Below, in pieces: positions 20,241 through 31,884 of a DNA stretch of 64,000 nucleotides. Numbering within the stretch: position 1 is the stretch's first letter; every line of letters starts with the position of its first letter. This DNA is from Dichetophora obliterata (taxonomy: Eukaryota; Arthropoda; Insecta; Diptera; Sciomyzidae), in contig OY986439.1 of assembly GCA_963920525.1 (NCBI GenBank), positions 43,492,193 through 43,556,192 of the forward strand, given 5' to 3'. A program made the position numbers and the translations under genes. A model generated the notes under the pieces. The model was given only the letters and a program-made list of their open reading frames with translations, was not told where the DNA came from and did no database searches.

Positions 20241-21437
20241 TTATATTTTAAGAGGAACATAAAAAGCTAAAACCTGTGCTGCTGCCGCTGGTCATAAAAA
20301 TATTATGGTCATTCCTGAGAAAGTTGCTAAGAATATTAACAAGCAAAATTTTTCCCAACCGCCAAACTTTAATGATTTTCCCAAAGCAATTACATTTATT
20401 TATTTATGATTATTACTAGCTTATTATCTGAGGTCGTCAACATTTATTAGCACCACCAAGTATTACAAAGTGCGAGAATAAGACTTCATTTTCTTTAATG
20501 AAAATTTCTTTTCAAGCATATAAGCGGAAGTGTAACGTATTGTAAACGGAAATGGGAGCTACAAGCGCTGTTTTTTGGTAACATTTGCTTGTTAAGGCTA
20601 ACACATAAAAATTTAACAGCTGCAGTTTATAAGCTTGCTCTAAAACTTTTCATCCATTAAAACCTAAAATATGTTGTGTTCAGTTTAAATTTCAAATATT
20701 TTTGCAGCAATGTTTTTGTTTGTTTTAATGTTTTTTAATATTATTGAGTTAAAGTTGCACTTCGACACTTAACTGTAGTGTGCTACGACAATAGGGTAGC
20801 AAAAATGTTGCAGAATCGGGGCTGTTTTTTTTTTTTGGCAATCCATTTTAATAAGCAAGCATGGAATGCCAAACACTTGTGCACGTAGCAGGATGTGATA
20901 AATTGTTTCAGTTTGGTTTACTTTTTTAATCTCTGATGTTATTTTTGCACGTACCACTTAGTCTTAAGTTATTTTTACTATCTTTTCGACAGAATATGTG
21001 CTGAAGCTTAATGCTAATTGAAAACTATTTTATTTCATTTTTACTTTAATTCACAGCAAGTTTGGTAAATCTTCAATATCTTTTCGGGAAATCAATAGAA
21101 GTATTGCCAATTTGCAAAGAATTTCAGAGCGATTTCGCTTTCGGGACCTGAAAAGTTTGAGGAACTATTTAAAACCATTTTTTCATTATTTTTTTAAATT
21201 CGAGAAATTTCCACGAAACCATTTTAATTCTTCTAAAGGTAACTTTTATTAAAAAAAACAAAAACTCTTTTTTATTTTTCACAGAACACATACTTAAATT
21301 GGGTAAAAGAAAAATATATTACTCATACATTATCTAAGCTGTAGGTAAAATTATATTTTATTATAACTCTGATTGTTCCCCAAAAACACCTTTTTCGGAT
21401 TTTTTAAAATATTTTTTGAAAACCTCTCTTATACTAT
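20241..21437. other. AT-rich noncoding stretch
   Basis: No gene, paired repeat or element end was recognised. Confidence 0.35.
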
Positions 21438-21445
21438 GTTCACAC

Positions 21446-23068
21446 TAGGGATGGCAATCCCGGGATCCCGATCTTTTTTAAGACCTGAATATCCCGGGAT
21501 TATTCGATTCGAATCCCGGGATTGTTGAAAACAATTTTTTTAATATCTAATTTTTCTAAAATCTAATTAAATCTAAAATTTTTCAAACTACCATCACATA
21601 TATCCCCCTTTCAACGATCAACGATAGAACTAACAAGCGTTGAGGCGGAGCGGTGCTTCTTCTCTGCAGGTCTTATATGCAATAAATTAAGGTCTAAATT
21701 AGGGGATAATGCTTTAATTTCATAAAGATCGTATTTTGATCAAAAGAAGGAATATTTTTACTAAGCTCTAAATAGAAAGATTATTGCATTTATTTTTTTA
21801 CTTAAAAGTATTGACTTTTTTATTTTAATTTGAATGTGCTATAGCATATAATAAAAGGAAGGTTTTAGGTCAAAGTGGTTAAAATGAAGGCATATTTTAG
21901 GATATATTTTCTAAAAAACTTTATTACATACACAAAAATTTTAATTTGCATGTTAATTTTACATCATCACGCTGATCGCCTGAAAATTAAATGTTTTTCG
22001 AAGAAAGACTCTTGAATGCACATCTTTTACCAAAATGGAAAATTAAGAAAATTACGATGCATGCAAAAAAACTGGAAAAAATTGATATTATATTTGACTA
22101 TATTGTTGCGTGTAAAACCAAGAAAAATTTTCCAAAGACGCTCATTTTGGTACAAGATGTGTAGAATTAAAATAGGAACAGATTAAAATAAATTTTCATT
22201 GGTCAATTAGTTTACTTTCAGTAGTGTAGCCAGTTTTGAAAAAGTATGTTTCAAGAAAAATTGTGCTTCAAGTTATTCTTCTTAGTTAAATTTACTCTTG
22301 CGCACCAGGTTTTAAGCGCTGTAGAATCTGTATTATAAGCGGAATTGATTTATTGAAGGATAATTAAACAATAATCAATCTAAAAAAATTTAATTTTAAA
22401 ACAATTGCTGTTTAAATACTGATTTAAAATAATTTTATGTAAGCTGTTACTGCTAAAGCTTAGTATGCTGTAGGAACAAAAATGTTTAGGCATTTAATTC
22501 TACACGCAAAATTTTCGTGTAGATTCAACACTAACACATACTTACCATAAAGTGTTTGTTGAATGTGCTAGTTGAACGTTATTGTTGAATGTTAAATTTC
22601 CACGCCAATTCAATGTACAGCCATATAAAAAGCAGCAAAATTTTGACATTTTAAATCTCCAATCATGGTTGTGAATTTGGCTGCATTGAACAATTTTTTC
22701 GGTTCAGCAGCGTACTAACCAACGAAAAAAAATCGCTACCTTTTCGCTGTCTCAAACGCGATGCAGTTCTTACGGAAGATTTTTTTCGCTTCTACAGCAT
22801 ACTAATATGTATTTGTGCAAGTATTACAAAAACTATGTTATAAATTACTGAAGATATATGATTGATCAAATTTTATGTTTGGTTTTTTTTTTTAATTGGT
22901 ACAAATTGTGCTTATTTGTTATATCAATATAATACAGAGAATGTACTATAAAAGAATAGAAGTGAATGTGTTGCACTTTTTGGCAAAAAAAATATAACGA
23001 AATAAAAACTTCTTGAATTTCGGAATAGAATGGAATAGAAAAAACTCCAAAAATTTCCATCCCTCACA
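21446..23068. mobile_element. Possible hAT-type element with AGGGATGG ends
   Basis: The left end TAGGGATGGCAATCCCGGGA and the inverted right end TGTGAGGGATGGAAATTT share only the AGGGATGG core. GTTCACAC occurs immediately outside both ends (21438-21445 and 23069-23076), an 8-bp match as expected for hAT. The same octamer recurs once more near 23124, which weakens the case. The interior holds a dispersed repeat shared with 44.5 kb and no coding signal. Confidence 0.45.
21861..22375. repeat. Dispersed repeat A, copy 1
   Basis: This interval matches 44505-44865 in order: ATTTTAG..TTTTTTCTAAAAAA, ATATTGTTGCGT, AAGACTC/GCTCATTTTGG, GTGTAGAATT, TTGAAAAAGTATGTTT and GCGCACC(A/C)GGTTT(T/G)AAGCGCTGTA. 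The last block is the best conserved. The copy here is longer. No coding capacity is evident, so the family is probably the interior of a non-autonomous transposon. Confidence 0.75.
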
Positions 23069-23076
23069 GTTCACAC

Positions 23077-24430
23077 TCAGGCCGAAAAGCAGCTTGTAGC
23101 GAAAAAACTCTTTGCAAAAAAAGGTGTTCACACTGAAAAAAGTCATTTTCATTTGATAGTCAACAAAATGGTTGCATTCAGCTGAATCAACTAATATGAA
23201 ATGTTATCTTATACTCGGCAAAGAAAATGAGTACGTAACTCTGGTCCCGGGATCCTAAGCAAATTAAGCTTTTGTGAATCCAAACATATTTTTTGGGATT
23301 TCAGTATTAAAATATTACAAAAATTAAGGGAAATATTCTCAAAAATGCAGCCTTTCGTATTCAATTGAATAAAGAACAAATTACTGTGACTTATTAAAAG
23401 AGAGAATAGGATTAGCTTTAATTAAGCAAAAATTTTGAAATTATTTATTTAACTAATCTTTAACGAACTTGAAATGTTTTGTTTTTAAGATAATATCTTA
23501 GTAATTTTTTTTTGGCTTAAAAATATTATTGACAAAAAAAATTATCTGTATGACCTTGGAATATTTCTTTAATTAAAAGAAAACTTTTTGCTATTTTTTT
23601 AATGAAAGTACTATTTTGCCACTTTTTCTTAACATTTGTGCAATAAAATCTATACTCCTACCAATATTACGATGAAATAATAGAGAAGAAGTGCATACAA
23701 AATTTTAAGGTTATATTCTTAAAAATATGAAACAAATCCGTTTTACTGAACTCTAAAGAACATACGTATTTCACTTCATTTAATATGTTCTTTTAAAGTA
23801 TTTTTTTATTTTTTGTCATGGATTAAAAATTACGACCTTCATTTCAATTTCCAATTTTGTTGTGTAGTGTAGTTAGGTACAACTAAGTTTGTTTAAAAAC
23901 CTTTTACTCAAGCTTTTTTTCTTTCCCATAACCAATTTCTTGTACGTTTAGTAAGAAAGTTAATACCCCAATTGGATAACCACAAACTATAATGTCGTGG
24001 TCAATAATATTAAACTCTTTTAACTTACATATCTTCAAAGCAAAAGTTTCAAAATAAGTAAAACGAGTGTCTGTTTTGTAGGCCACAACTACGAAGGGTG
24101 CCATAAGTTGTTAATTTTCCTTATAAGTCCAAGTCTGCAACGTTAGAAAGAGCGGCCGTTATTGCATTTTAGAACTTCTTATTTTTCTTCCTTAATAAAA
24201 ATCTCAAAAGTAATAAAGTTGAGTTTCTCATTTCCTTAACGAATTCCTTGAAGTATAAAATCAGTGGATAAAATCGATTTTTAATAATATATCATTTCCC
24301 ACCAGTCATAAAACATCATAAAAAAGCTGATTAATAAAATAAGAAGAAAAAGAAGAAAAAGTTCGTGAAATTGAAACAAGGTGTGTGTAATAAATAAGAA
24401 CAACCTAATAAAAAATAACCAAATAAATTA
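23077..24430. other. AT-rich noncoding stretch upstream of the host exon
   Basis: No repeat pair or coding frame was recognised. It lies upstream of the CAA-rich leader, so it may include the promoter of the gene starting at 24944. I could not identify a TATA box, initiator or DPE with confidence. Confidence 0.35.
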
Positions 24431-24943
24431 AAATTTATTGCAAGCAAGTAGAACGTGAGTGTATTAAAAACAACAGCAACAGCAACAAGAATAATATAAC
24501 AACAAGCAAGACAACAACAATAGTAGCAATAAACACAGCAAAAGCAATAGTGTGTGTGAAAATTTAATTACAAAGTCGGCAGCAGATCTTCCAAAGTGCG
24601 TCGTCGTCCATCTCTTCATCCATCCAAGCAACCAATACCCAACAACACTCCAAGCATCAGTCATCCAACCATACAAATATTCAACCATCCAAACAACCAA
24701 CATTATTCATGCTTGCAACACCAGCATCAGCAACACATCCCTAAACAGAGTGGCGATAGAATAGCTGCTACAGTATTAAGCGTGCGAACGTGTTCACACC
24801 AAGGAGCAGGATTCTTATAACCAAAACAAGAACAAAATAACAAAACTCAACCGCAGCGAGAGTGCCAGCCAACAAAAGCAACAACATCAACAACAACTCC
24901 AACGACTACAACAATACTCGACCAGCAACAATAATTCGCCAAC
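24431..24943 (+). other. Probable 5' untranslated leader, CAA/CAG-rich
   Basis: The stretch is rich in AACAACAG, CAGCAACA and CCAxCAACA words, as in many long fly 5' leaders, and runs straight into the GCCAACATG start at 24944. Short upstream open frames (24552-24764, 24596-24820) are low-complexity and look like leader sequence, although they could act as upstream ORFs. The transcription start is not resolved. Confidence 0.55.
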
Positions 24944-25015
24944 ATGAATGCAGCACAAAGTGGTGGACATGCTGGTGGCGGCGGTTCTTTGGGCAAAAAA
25001 GGATCACAAATGGAG
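24944..25015 (+). CDS. First coding exon of an unidentified host gene (24 codons)
   Basis: The ATG at 24944 lies in GCCAACATG, close to the fly start consensus. It opens 24 codons: MNAAQSGG, a glycine run, then SLGKKGSQME. The exon ends in ATGGAG followed by GTGAGC at 25016, a good splice donor, leaving a phase-0 junction. Past the donor the frame stays open only briefly into AT-rich intron. The short Ala/Gly/Ser-rich start with a KKG motif does not identify a family for me. The downstream exon is not obvious; the terminal exon at 49234 needs a different phase and so cannot follow it directly. Confidence 0.65.
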
Positions 25016-25465
25016 GTGAGCGCGTTCAGCTAAACAATAAAAATTTGGCAAAAATTTAACTAAAAAATGTTAAAGCAGGTCAACTTTCAACACTGTTGAA
25101 CAGTTTTGGCCATGCTGGTATCTAGCATTGGGATTTTGTGGTATTTTGATGGGGTTGAATTTCAATTAAATTTAAGTATTTTTAGAATTTATTTATCATT
25201 TGTGATAATTTTTCATAAAAACTATTGGTCAGCCGCAAAGCATTGTTGGCTATTGTTTGCACATTGCTGTGGATAAACATGATTTTAGACAACTATAAGT
25301 TGGTAACAGTTTTTATTACTCAATGGTTTTGTGCATTTTTTAATTTTGTAATTTTTTGTTTTTTAAAACAAATTCAGAAACAAGAAAATAGTGTAAAAGT
25401 AATTTTTTTTTATGCTCGAAGATATATGAAAAAATACTAACATGTGGAGAGAACCACTTGGTCTG
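25016..25465 (+). other. Start of intron
   Basis: AT-rich sequence follows the splice donor. A 71-codon frame (25225-25440) is Phe/Ile-rich and looks like AT-rich chance coding. Confidence 0.5.
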
Positions 25466-25716
25466 CAGTGCAGACAACTAGTTTAAATACAAGTAAATGT
25501 ACTAGGTTAAAAAATACCAGTACTAGTTCAGCTTAAATGCTTTTTACATTCCGCAAACTGGTTATTTTCCATCTTGCTGTCAGGAGAAAAGACAACTGTC
25601 ATATTGTCGATAATTCATATCGGTAGTATTTTTACTGACATAGTTTGAACTTATTGTGATGGTAGAAACTTTTAAACCAGTAAAATACTAGTATAATCAA
25701 AACTAGGCTTTTGGAC
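25466..25716. repeat. CTAGT-rich repeat, left part
   Basis: ACTAGT/CTAGTA words are dense here and again at 30060-30300, on the other side of the LINE block. The outer edges of the two parts show a weak inverted match (AATACAAGTA on the left, TACTTGTATT on the right). This is consistent with a MITE-like element that the 25.7-30.06 kb material entered. No target duplication was found. Confidence 0.4.
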
Positions 25717-26421
25717 TCTTTTTTTTTTTTTTTGATTCGCCCGGAGGTATGAAATCTTCCAAAGATACGCATACCCGTCCTATACGCATGCACGATTTAC
25801 ATTCTAAAATCTGCCCGAATCAGCCCGGACAGACAGAATGCTCCTACGTACTAAAACATACCCCCTATTGGCAATTAGGATTTTCCACTAAGCACATTAA
25901 TTGGCTTTTCAGCGGAATTTAAAAATTGAATATATATAAAACGCGTATTTAAGTATACTTGATTCTATATAAATAAGCAACATCGAATTTAATAATAGCA
26001 ATTATCACTTTAAGGTACCCGAAAAACAATCCAAAACACTAAACTCAATTTAACTGGTTTGCGGCCATTTTCCAACCCAAGGACCTACGTGGAAATAGAT
26101 AAATTTCATGTCCGCCAAATAAAAATCCCAATTAGTTGGATATGCATTTGGGCCAACGCAGGCATAAACTTGTGTGGAAAAGAGATATACTCTGGCACAC
26201 CAATCCAGGTGATAATGTGAGTTCAGTCCAATTTCAAATCAGGAAACCACGTGAGCACGTAAATCCCAATTCGATAAAAAATTAAAATATTGAATAATTA
26301 AAAAGTAAGTTTTAAAAACGATTCATATTTGATGGTGCTTACTTTATAAAACAAAATATCGAGACAAAAAAGAGAAACAGAACAATCTCAATTGCCAATA
26401 TTACATTGTTATAAAATTGCG
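25717..26421. other. Poly-T run and unassigned sequence before the LINE 3' end
   Basis: A run of Ts (25717-25734) would be a poly(A) tail for a - strand retroelement. The following 550 bp is somewhat GC-richer, with no recognised domain, and then joins the 3' end of the LINE RT at 26422. It may be LINE 3' UTR or a separate retro-derived piece. Confidence 0.4.
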
Positions 26422-28101
26422 TTAGGTATAATAGGATGAAGTTAAATTGATTGAATTATTTAAATGTAATATAATTTTCCGTTTTAACACATCTACCGAA
26501 TCAGAAAAATTAATCATGTTGAAGTTATCATTGAAATCACTGCACATACATCGTAAAGGTTCATGAAGAGCGTAATTAGAACTGCACTGACTCAACTTGA
26601 AAAACAGAAAATGTCTAGTTCCTCTCCTTGGGATGTTAAAATTTAGAGCTGAGATGAGATATTCCGAATTAATCTCGCCACGAAGTAATTTATACAGAAA
26701 CATGACATTAAGCATCATTCTTCTGCTTCTTAATAAAGGTAGTAAAATAATTTTAAGGCGTATTTCATACGATGGAAGCATAATATTGGGGTTCCAACGA
26801 CTATGACGTAAAGCAAAAAGTAAAAACTGTTTTTGAACGGATTCTATGGTGTCGAAGTAGGCATTATATTGTGAGTTCCATATAACTGATGCAAATTCAA
26901 GAATTGGCCTTACGAGAGAGGTATATAATAATTTAGTAGTAAAGGGTTCACTGAATTCTTTAGCCCATCTTTTAATGAAACAAAGGACTCCTCTTGCCTT
27001 ATTTATCACCATATTAACGTGGAGATTGAAGCGAAGTTTTGAATCCATAATAACACCAAGATCGATAAAACTGGAAACTATTTCTAAGTTAGTGTTATTT
27101 AAAGTGTAATTTATGTAGCTAGCAGATCTTCGCGAGAATGTCATTTGCCTACATTTTTTTAAGTTGAGATTTAATATATTTAAGCTACACCAGTCCACAA
27201 GTCTATTTAGATCAGACTGTAAAAGATGTCGTTCTTCGGGTGATTTTTAACAAAGAAAAAGTTTCACGTCGTCAGGGTATATTAAGACGTTACAGTGTTT
27301 TATTACCGAAGGAAGATCACTAATGAATAGTAAAAACAAAACCGGTCCAATATGACTGCCCTGAGGAACGCCAGAAGTGACCGAAATACTTTTTGAAAGA
27401 GAATTCTTATATAAATACGAATTTATTCAATTTAATAATGTGACAGGAAACCCAATAAGGTGGAATTTTTTCAAAAGAAGATTATGATTAACACTGTCGA
27501 AAGTTTTGCTAAAGTCCGTATAAATAACATCAGTCTGCAGTCCCAAAGTAAAACCATTTATAACACGCGTAGTAAACTCTAAGAGGTTTGTTGTAGTGGA
27601 CTTACCCTTCAGAAAACCATGTTGAAGGACAGAAATGGTGGAAGACACGGAATGGGTTAATTGATCAGTTATGATTTTCTCAAATAACTTAGGGATTGCA
27701 CTTAATTTTGCAATTCCTCGATAGTTAGAAACATCTATCTTGGAGCCAGATTTATGAAGGGGTATAATATAAGAATCCTTCCATATAATAGGAAAATAAC
27801 CACTATGCAAGGAAATATTAAAAATGTTTGCTAGAGGAGTACACAGGTTTGTAGCACATTGCTTTAAAATACAGCTTGGAATTTTATCAGGGCCGGTCGT
27901 AAAAGAAGATTTTAATTGTCGAAGATAACACATGACAATATTTGGGTCTATTACAGGAGTTTCAAAAGAGTTAACTGGCGGGAGAAAAGGATAAACAGTG
28001 CTAGTATTAAATGGTATATCGGAGTAAGTTGATTTAAAGAAGTTTGCAAACATGTTAGAAATCACATTGTCACAAGATGATTCTTCCTGATTGAATTTCA
28101 T
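26422..28101 (-). pseudogene. CR1-like LINE reverse transcriptase, broken
   Basis: Frame one (27427-28101) has FTTGPDKIPSCILKQC, YRGIAKLSAIPKLFEKI, QHGFLKGKSTTTNLLEF and VIYTDFSKTFDSVNHNLL, the fingers and first palm aspartate. A disrupted part (27200-27426) reads SGVPQGSHIGPVLFLLF-like text and then the position of the YxDD box. Frame two (26422-27198) covers LNILNLNLKKCRQMTFSR, FIDLGVIMDSKLRF, PILEFASVIWNS and the thumb. At least two frame breaks, near 27200 and 27425, inactivate it. Confidence 0.85.
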
Positions 28102-28338
28102 AAGGGGTGGAAAACTGAAGGCTTTACGTTTTGAGTTAACAAAACTATAGAAAAGTTTTGGATCATCTTTAAATTGAGATTTTATGTTAATTATATAAGC
28201 AGAATAGCATTGTTTATTTAATAGTTGATATCTATAACGACAAGAAGAATAGGAAGCAAAGTCTAAACTAAAACCAGATATGTTATATTTTTTAAATAAA
28301 CGATTTTTTAAATTTTTAAGTGCCTTTAGATCATTTGT

Positions 28339-28674
28339 GGAGACCGTAGCCTAGTGGGTAGAGTGCGTGGCCCCTAAGCTAAAGAACTGCGGTAGCCCGG
28401 GTTCAATTCCAGCTCAGACAGAAAGTTTTTTCAATTGAATTAATTTTTCTGTTCGGTCATCACCTCTCTGCAGACAATGGCAAACCTCAGAGAGTGAAAA
28501 TTGCCATGTAAAAGCTTCTTGAGAACATAAGCCGTTCGGAGTCGGCATAAAACACGTAGGTCCAGTTCTCGGTCACTTGTGATCAAACATTTAATAACAC
28601 GCACAACACAATTGATCAATAGAAGCTAGGTCAAAGTCCTTCCAAGGGCTGAAATAGCCAGTTTATTATTATTA
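28339..28674 (+). mobile_element. tRNA-derived SINE, copy 1, with 14-bp TSD
   Basis: A tRNA-like head carries a box A (TAGCCTAGTGG, about 28347) and box B (GGTTCAATTCC, about 28401). The body has CAATTGAATTAATTTTTCTG, CACCTCTCTGCAGACAATGG and a 3' part ending GGGCTGAAATAGCCAGTTT, then ATT repeats. TTTAGATCATTTGT flanks it exactly (28325-28338 and 28675-28688). Removing it rejoins the LINE linker (..LTNDLKALKNL..), so it inserted after the LINE. Copies 2 and 3 lie at 38488 and 62166. Confidence 0.95.
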
Positions 28675-28688
28675 TTTAGATCATTTGT

Positions 28689-29640
28689 TAGCCAGGGTGG
28701 ATTTAAAGGATTGGAGAAACACCTTTTTTTTTGGGACGGACAATAAGAAACACCTTTGCAGAGTATCATTGAAAAACTGTACAGAAGATTCGACGTCATA
28801 ATATGAATATGATGTTCCGCTAGTTAAAATTGGAGACCAATCAATCTGCGAAAGTAAGGAATTAAGTTTTACATAGTCCGTTTTCTTAAAATTATAAACT
28901 TTTTATTTCGCGCATCATAAGTTACTTTATCTTCTTTTTTGTGGGGGAGTAAAACTGTTATTTCAAGAGTTGGATGATGTACATCTTCTGGAAGAGATAC
29001 GGGATTCGAACAATGGAGATTAACAGTAGTGCATATATTTACAAATACAAGGTCTAGGGTTCTGTGGCTTATATTTAAAATATCATTGACTTGTTGAAGA
29101 CACAGATCAGACAGCTTATCTAAGAAGTCATTTATCCAATCACTATTGGAAACAGGAGTAAGAAATGAAGAATCGTCAGACGATCTCCAAGTCACAAAAG
29201 GTAGGTTAAAAACACCCAGCACAATAAGAACGTCTTTATTTTTTAACAAATTGTGAACTTTTTCGATGGCGTGTAAGTGTTTTAAATACATTGTTAAGTC
29301 ACATTTAGGAGGAATGTAAGAGCAGGTTACATAAATAATACTATTATTTAATTTAACTGCAACACAAATGAACTCAATGTCACTGGTGTCAAGAATTGTC
29401 AATTCTTCAGATAGAAGCGAGTTTTGAACAGCTATCAAAACACCACCACCGATCTTATCAAGACGATCTTTACGAAAAATTTGATATTTATTTCACATTA
29501 TTTCAGAATTTAAGATATTAGAGCGAAGCCAAGTCTCTGTAAAAATTATAATGTTATATTCAAAATTAAGACTGTTTATGAAAATATCGGAAAGTTTGGA
29601 GTTAAGACCCCTGACATTTTGATACACAAGCTTTAATTTA
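28689..29640 (-). pseudogene. CR1-like LINE endonuclease and linker, broken
   Basis: From 29640 downward the - strand reads VRGLNSKLSDIFINSL, IIIFTETWLRSN, then after a stop KDRLDKIGGGVLIAVQNSL and VTCSYIPP. IVLGVFNLPFVTW follows, where the usual GDFN reads GVFN, so a catalytic aspartate is lost, and then HRTLDLVFV and DVHHPTLEI. These are the ordered motifs of an apurinic-type endonuclease. The linker follows and is interrupted by the SINE. Confidence 0.85.
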
Positions 29641-29699
29641 GACTTGCCGTTTATTAATCGTTTTTTGGATGAGATTCAGGGCTATTTCGGGGACGCGGC

Positions 29700-30058
29700 A
29701 AATATCCAACATTTACCGGTCTTGGATTGCTTTTAAATTCAAATTCACGTACAATTGTGTTAGGCGGCTAAAAGTTTACATCAACTATAGAACTAAATAA
29801 ATTTTCAGGAACTGTTAATCTAAAAGAAGTAATCGATGTTACATTTGAATATTTGAATTTATGAACCGAAAGATGCAAGGAACAATTCAACTTTGATTTA
29901 ATGAAAAAATCTATATCAACCTCTGTTGTATCCGCAGCTAAGCGAGAAACAAAGATTGATTTAGTTGGTGGAATTGCAATGATTGGCTTAGGTGGAACAG
30001 AAACCTGAGAAGTAAGAGGAACAACCTGGGAATCGACCAAAGCTGGTGAAAGAGAAAC
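29700..30058 (-). pseudogene. CR1-like LINE ORF1, C-terminal part
   Basis: The - strand frame 29768-30040 contains KSIFVSRLAADTTEVDIDFF, ITSFRLTVPENLFSSIVDVNF, a stop where tryptophan would be expected, and PPNTIVREFEF. This VPE..W(P)P..VREF pattern is a common ending of insect LINE ORF1 proteins. The ORF1 beginning is missing because the copy is 5'-truncated at about 30058. Confidence 0.7.
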
Positions 30059-30059
30059 T

Positions 30060-30300
30060 TTTTAGTGGTATGATTTGAGGAAAATTTTTGCTAGTATATT
30101 TTTAACTAGTTACATACTAGTTTATTGATCAGCTTCACATTAGTATTATTTTAGCTAGTTCAACTCTAGAAGTTTTCATACTAGTTACCTAGTATGATAG
30201 TATGCTAGTATTCATTTTGTTCTAGTCTTTTTGAAACCAGTTGTATGCTAGTACTACGTAAACTAACTTTATACTTGTATTGTTGAAACTTTATTTAGAT
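30060..30300. repeat. CTAGT-rich repeat, right part
   Basis: The counterpart of 25466-25716, with many ACTAGT, CTAGTA and TGCTAGTA words. It ends with a weak inverted match to the left part. Beyond it, a short tandem repeat of GATTTCTATTTTTAAGCA occurs two to three times (about 30298-30348). Confidence 0.4.
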
Positions 30301-30348
30301 TTCTATTTTTAAGCAGATTTCTATTTTTAAGCAGATTGTTATTTTTAA

Positions 30349-30930
30349 AAAGCTCTACATTTATCTTATACAAATTAAATTGAAAATAAGAATGCCGTCC
30401 TGTGCTTTGCCCTAATTTTCATGGTTTATTTCGGAATGATTTTTTTAAAAGAAAATTTAAATATATTACTGTTCTGTATACTTGTCATACTGGCAGGTAA
30501 TTGATTTAAGCATTTTATTAAAAAATAACAAAATAGCAGATATCTAATTAGAAATTTTTAAAAGGTTCGTCTTTTTTGTGGAAAATCGGGGAGAAAATAG
30601 GGAAAAAAAATTAAATAAAATATACAATTCTACTACTTGCGAGACCCATTGGTGTATATAATAACGTATTAAAATTTCAGTTCAATCGGCGTGATAGAAT
30701 TTTTTAAAACACATTTTGATTTATTTTTAAGATTTTATTCTTTTAAAGGTTAAGAGATGAACTTTTATTTAAATTTTTAAGTTATATTGTAACACTTATT
30801 TGGTAAAAACAAAACAAAATGTATATTTTTTCGAGGGAAACGTACTTACGTAAAATTCTTGTTGCCATGGAAGCCATCTGGACTCGCCTACTTAAAAAGT
30901 ATCTTACAAATGGTTCTCCATCTTGGCGTA
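30349..30930. other. AT-rich noncoding stretch
   Basis: No gene or paired repeat was recognised apart from the approach to the TIR element at 30931. Confidence 0.35.
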
Positions 30931-31884
30931 CAGTGCGCTTTTTTTAATTTTAGGATGACATTTGGGTTTTTTTTTTTTTTTTGTTAAATTTTATAAAACA
31001 TTATTTTAATTCGTCAGATTATAAAACATGTATTATATATGTGTTATTAAAAACTTGATGTGTTGCATTGTTTTTTTTTTTATAAAATTCGTCAAAGTTG
31101 AAACTTTTTTAACAAAAATAAGCTAAATAAAACCCAAAAAATAAAGTAAACAAGTTTAAACAATAATAACTTCGAGCACAAAGTATATTTCAAGGATTTG
31201 TTTAGCTGTTTTTTTTTTGTCTTAATCACCATTGAATTTCATATAAAAAATGTTAATAAATAAAAATAGAAACTCGTTGAAATATGACTTCAGTTTTGAA
31301 GGAATGAAAATTTAAGCAAAATTTAGTAGAAAATATCTAGCTAATTAAGCATTATTAAAGTTGAAGGCTATGACATTCAGAAAAGACGTATTTTTGCCTT
31401 TTTTTCTGTAAAAACTTACTGCATCAAATTGCTACTAAGAAAAACCACTTAATATGAAAAAAGTCTAAAAATCAAATTTTACCCTAAAATGCACTGATTT
31501 CTAAGACAATTTGTTGGTACTTTTAAATTTAAAGAAAAATAAAATAGAATTCACAATTTAAAACAAGTTGTGACCTTATTTTGTATTAGCAACGATTTTA
31601 AAAAAAAATTAATTTCGTTAATTTATTAATATTTCGTTAAAAATATTGTTTTATAGGAGATATATCTAAAATTTATCCGATTTGATATATTTTTAGCATG
31701 GCCCTTAAGTGAAGTTAAATAAACTTAATTTACTCTTTAAAAACATAAATTACTAACAATAACAATAAATAACATAAATAGTAACTTAATTTACTAAAAC
31801 TCATTTGTACAAAATTTCGCGGCCCTAGCTTCCAAGTTTCTGAGATAATACAAATCTCATCCTAAAATCGAAAAAAGCACACTG
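30931..31884. mobile_element. Inverted-repeat element with CAGTG ends
   Basis: CAGTGCGCTTTTTTTAATTT followed by TAGGATGACATTTG (from 30931) is matched in inverted orientation by the sequence ending CATCCTAAAATCGAAAAAAG, CACACTG at 31884, about 34 bp with few mismatches. CAGTG ends recall hAT, but the adjacent octamers do not match, so the class is unproven. The 950-bp interior is AT-rich and noncoding. Confidence 0.65.

Larger units (their letters stand above)
26422..30058 (-). mobile_element. CR1-like LINE with ORF1 end, endonuclease and RT, dead
   Basis: On the - strand the order is ORF1 C-terminal region (29700-30058), endonuclease (about 28890-29640), linker (28110-28324 plus 28689-28870, split by a SINE) and RT (26422-28101). 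It is the most complete LINE in the window but lacks the ORF1 start, and frames are broken in several places. ORF layout and the TDFSK.FDSVNHNLL and LQHGFLKGKSTTTNL motifs suggest CR1 or a close clade. The surrounding CTAGT-rich repeat appears to be its landing site. Confidence 0.85.

Noticed and set aside
25225..25440. 71-codon frame after the first host exon
   Set aside because: Hydrophobic, AT-driven composition, no acceptor or donor around it.
28339..28420. A functional tRNA gene
   Set aside because: The tRNA-like part is followed by a shared SINE body, is flanked by a TSD, and its cloverleaf is imperfect.
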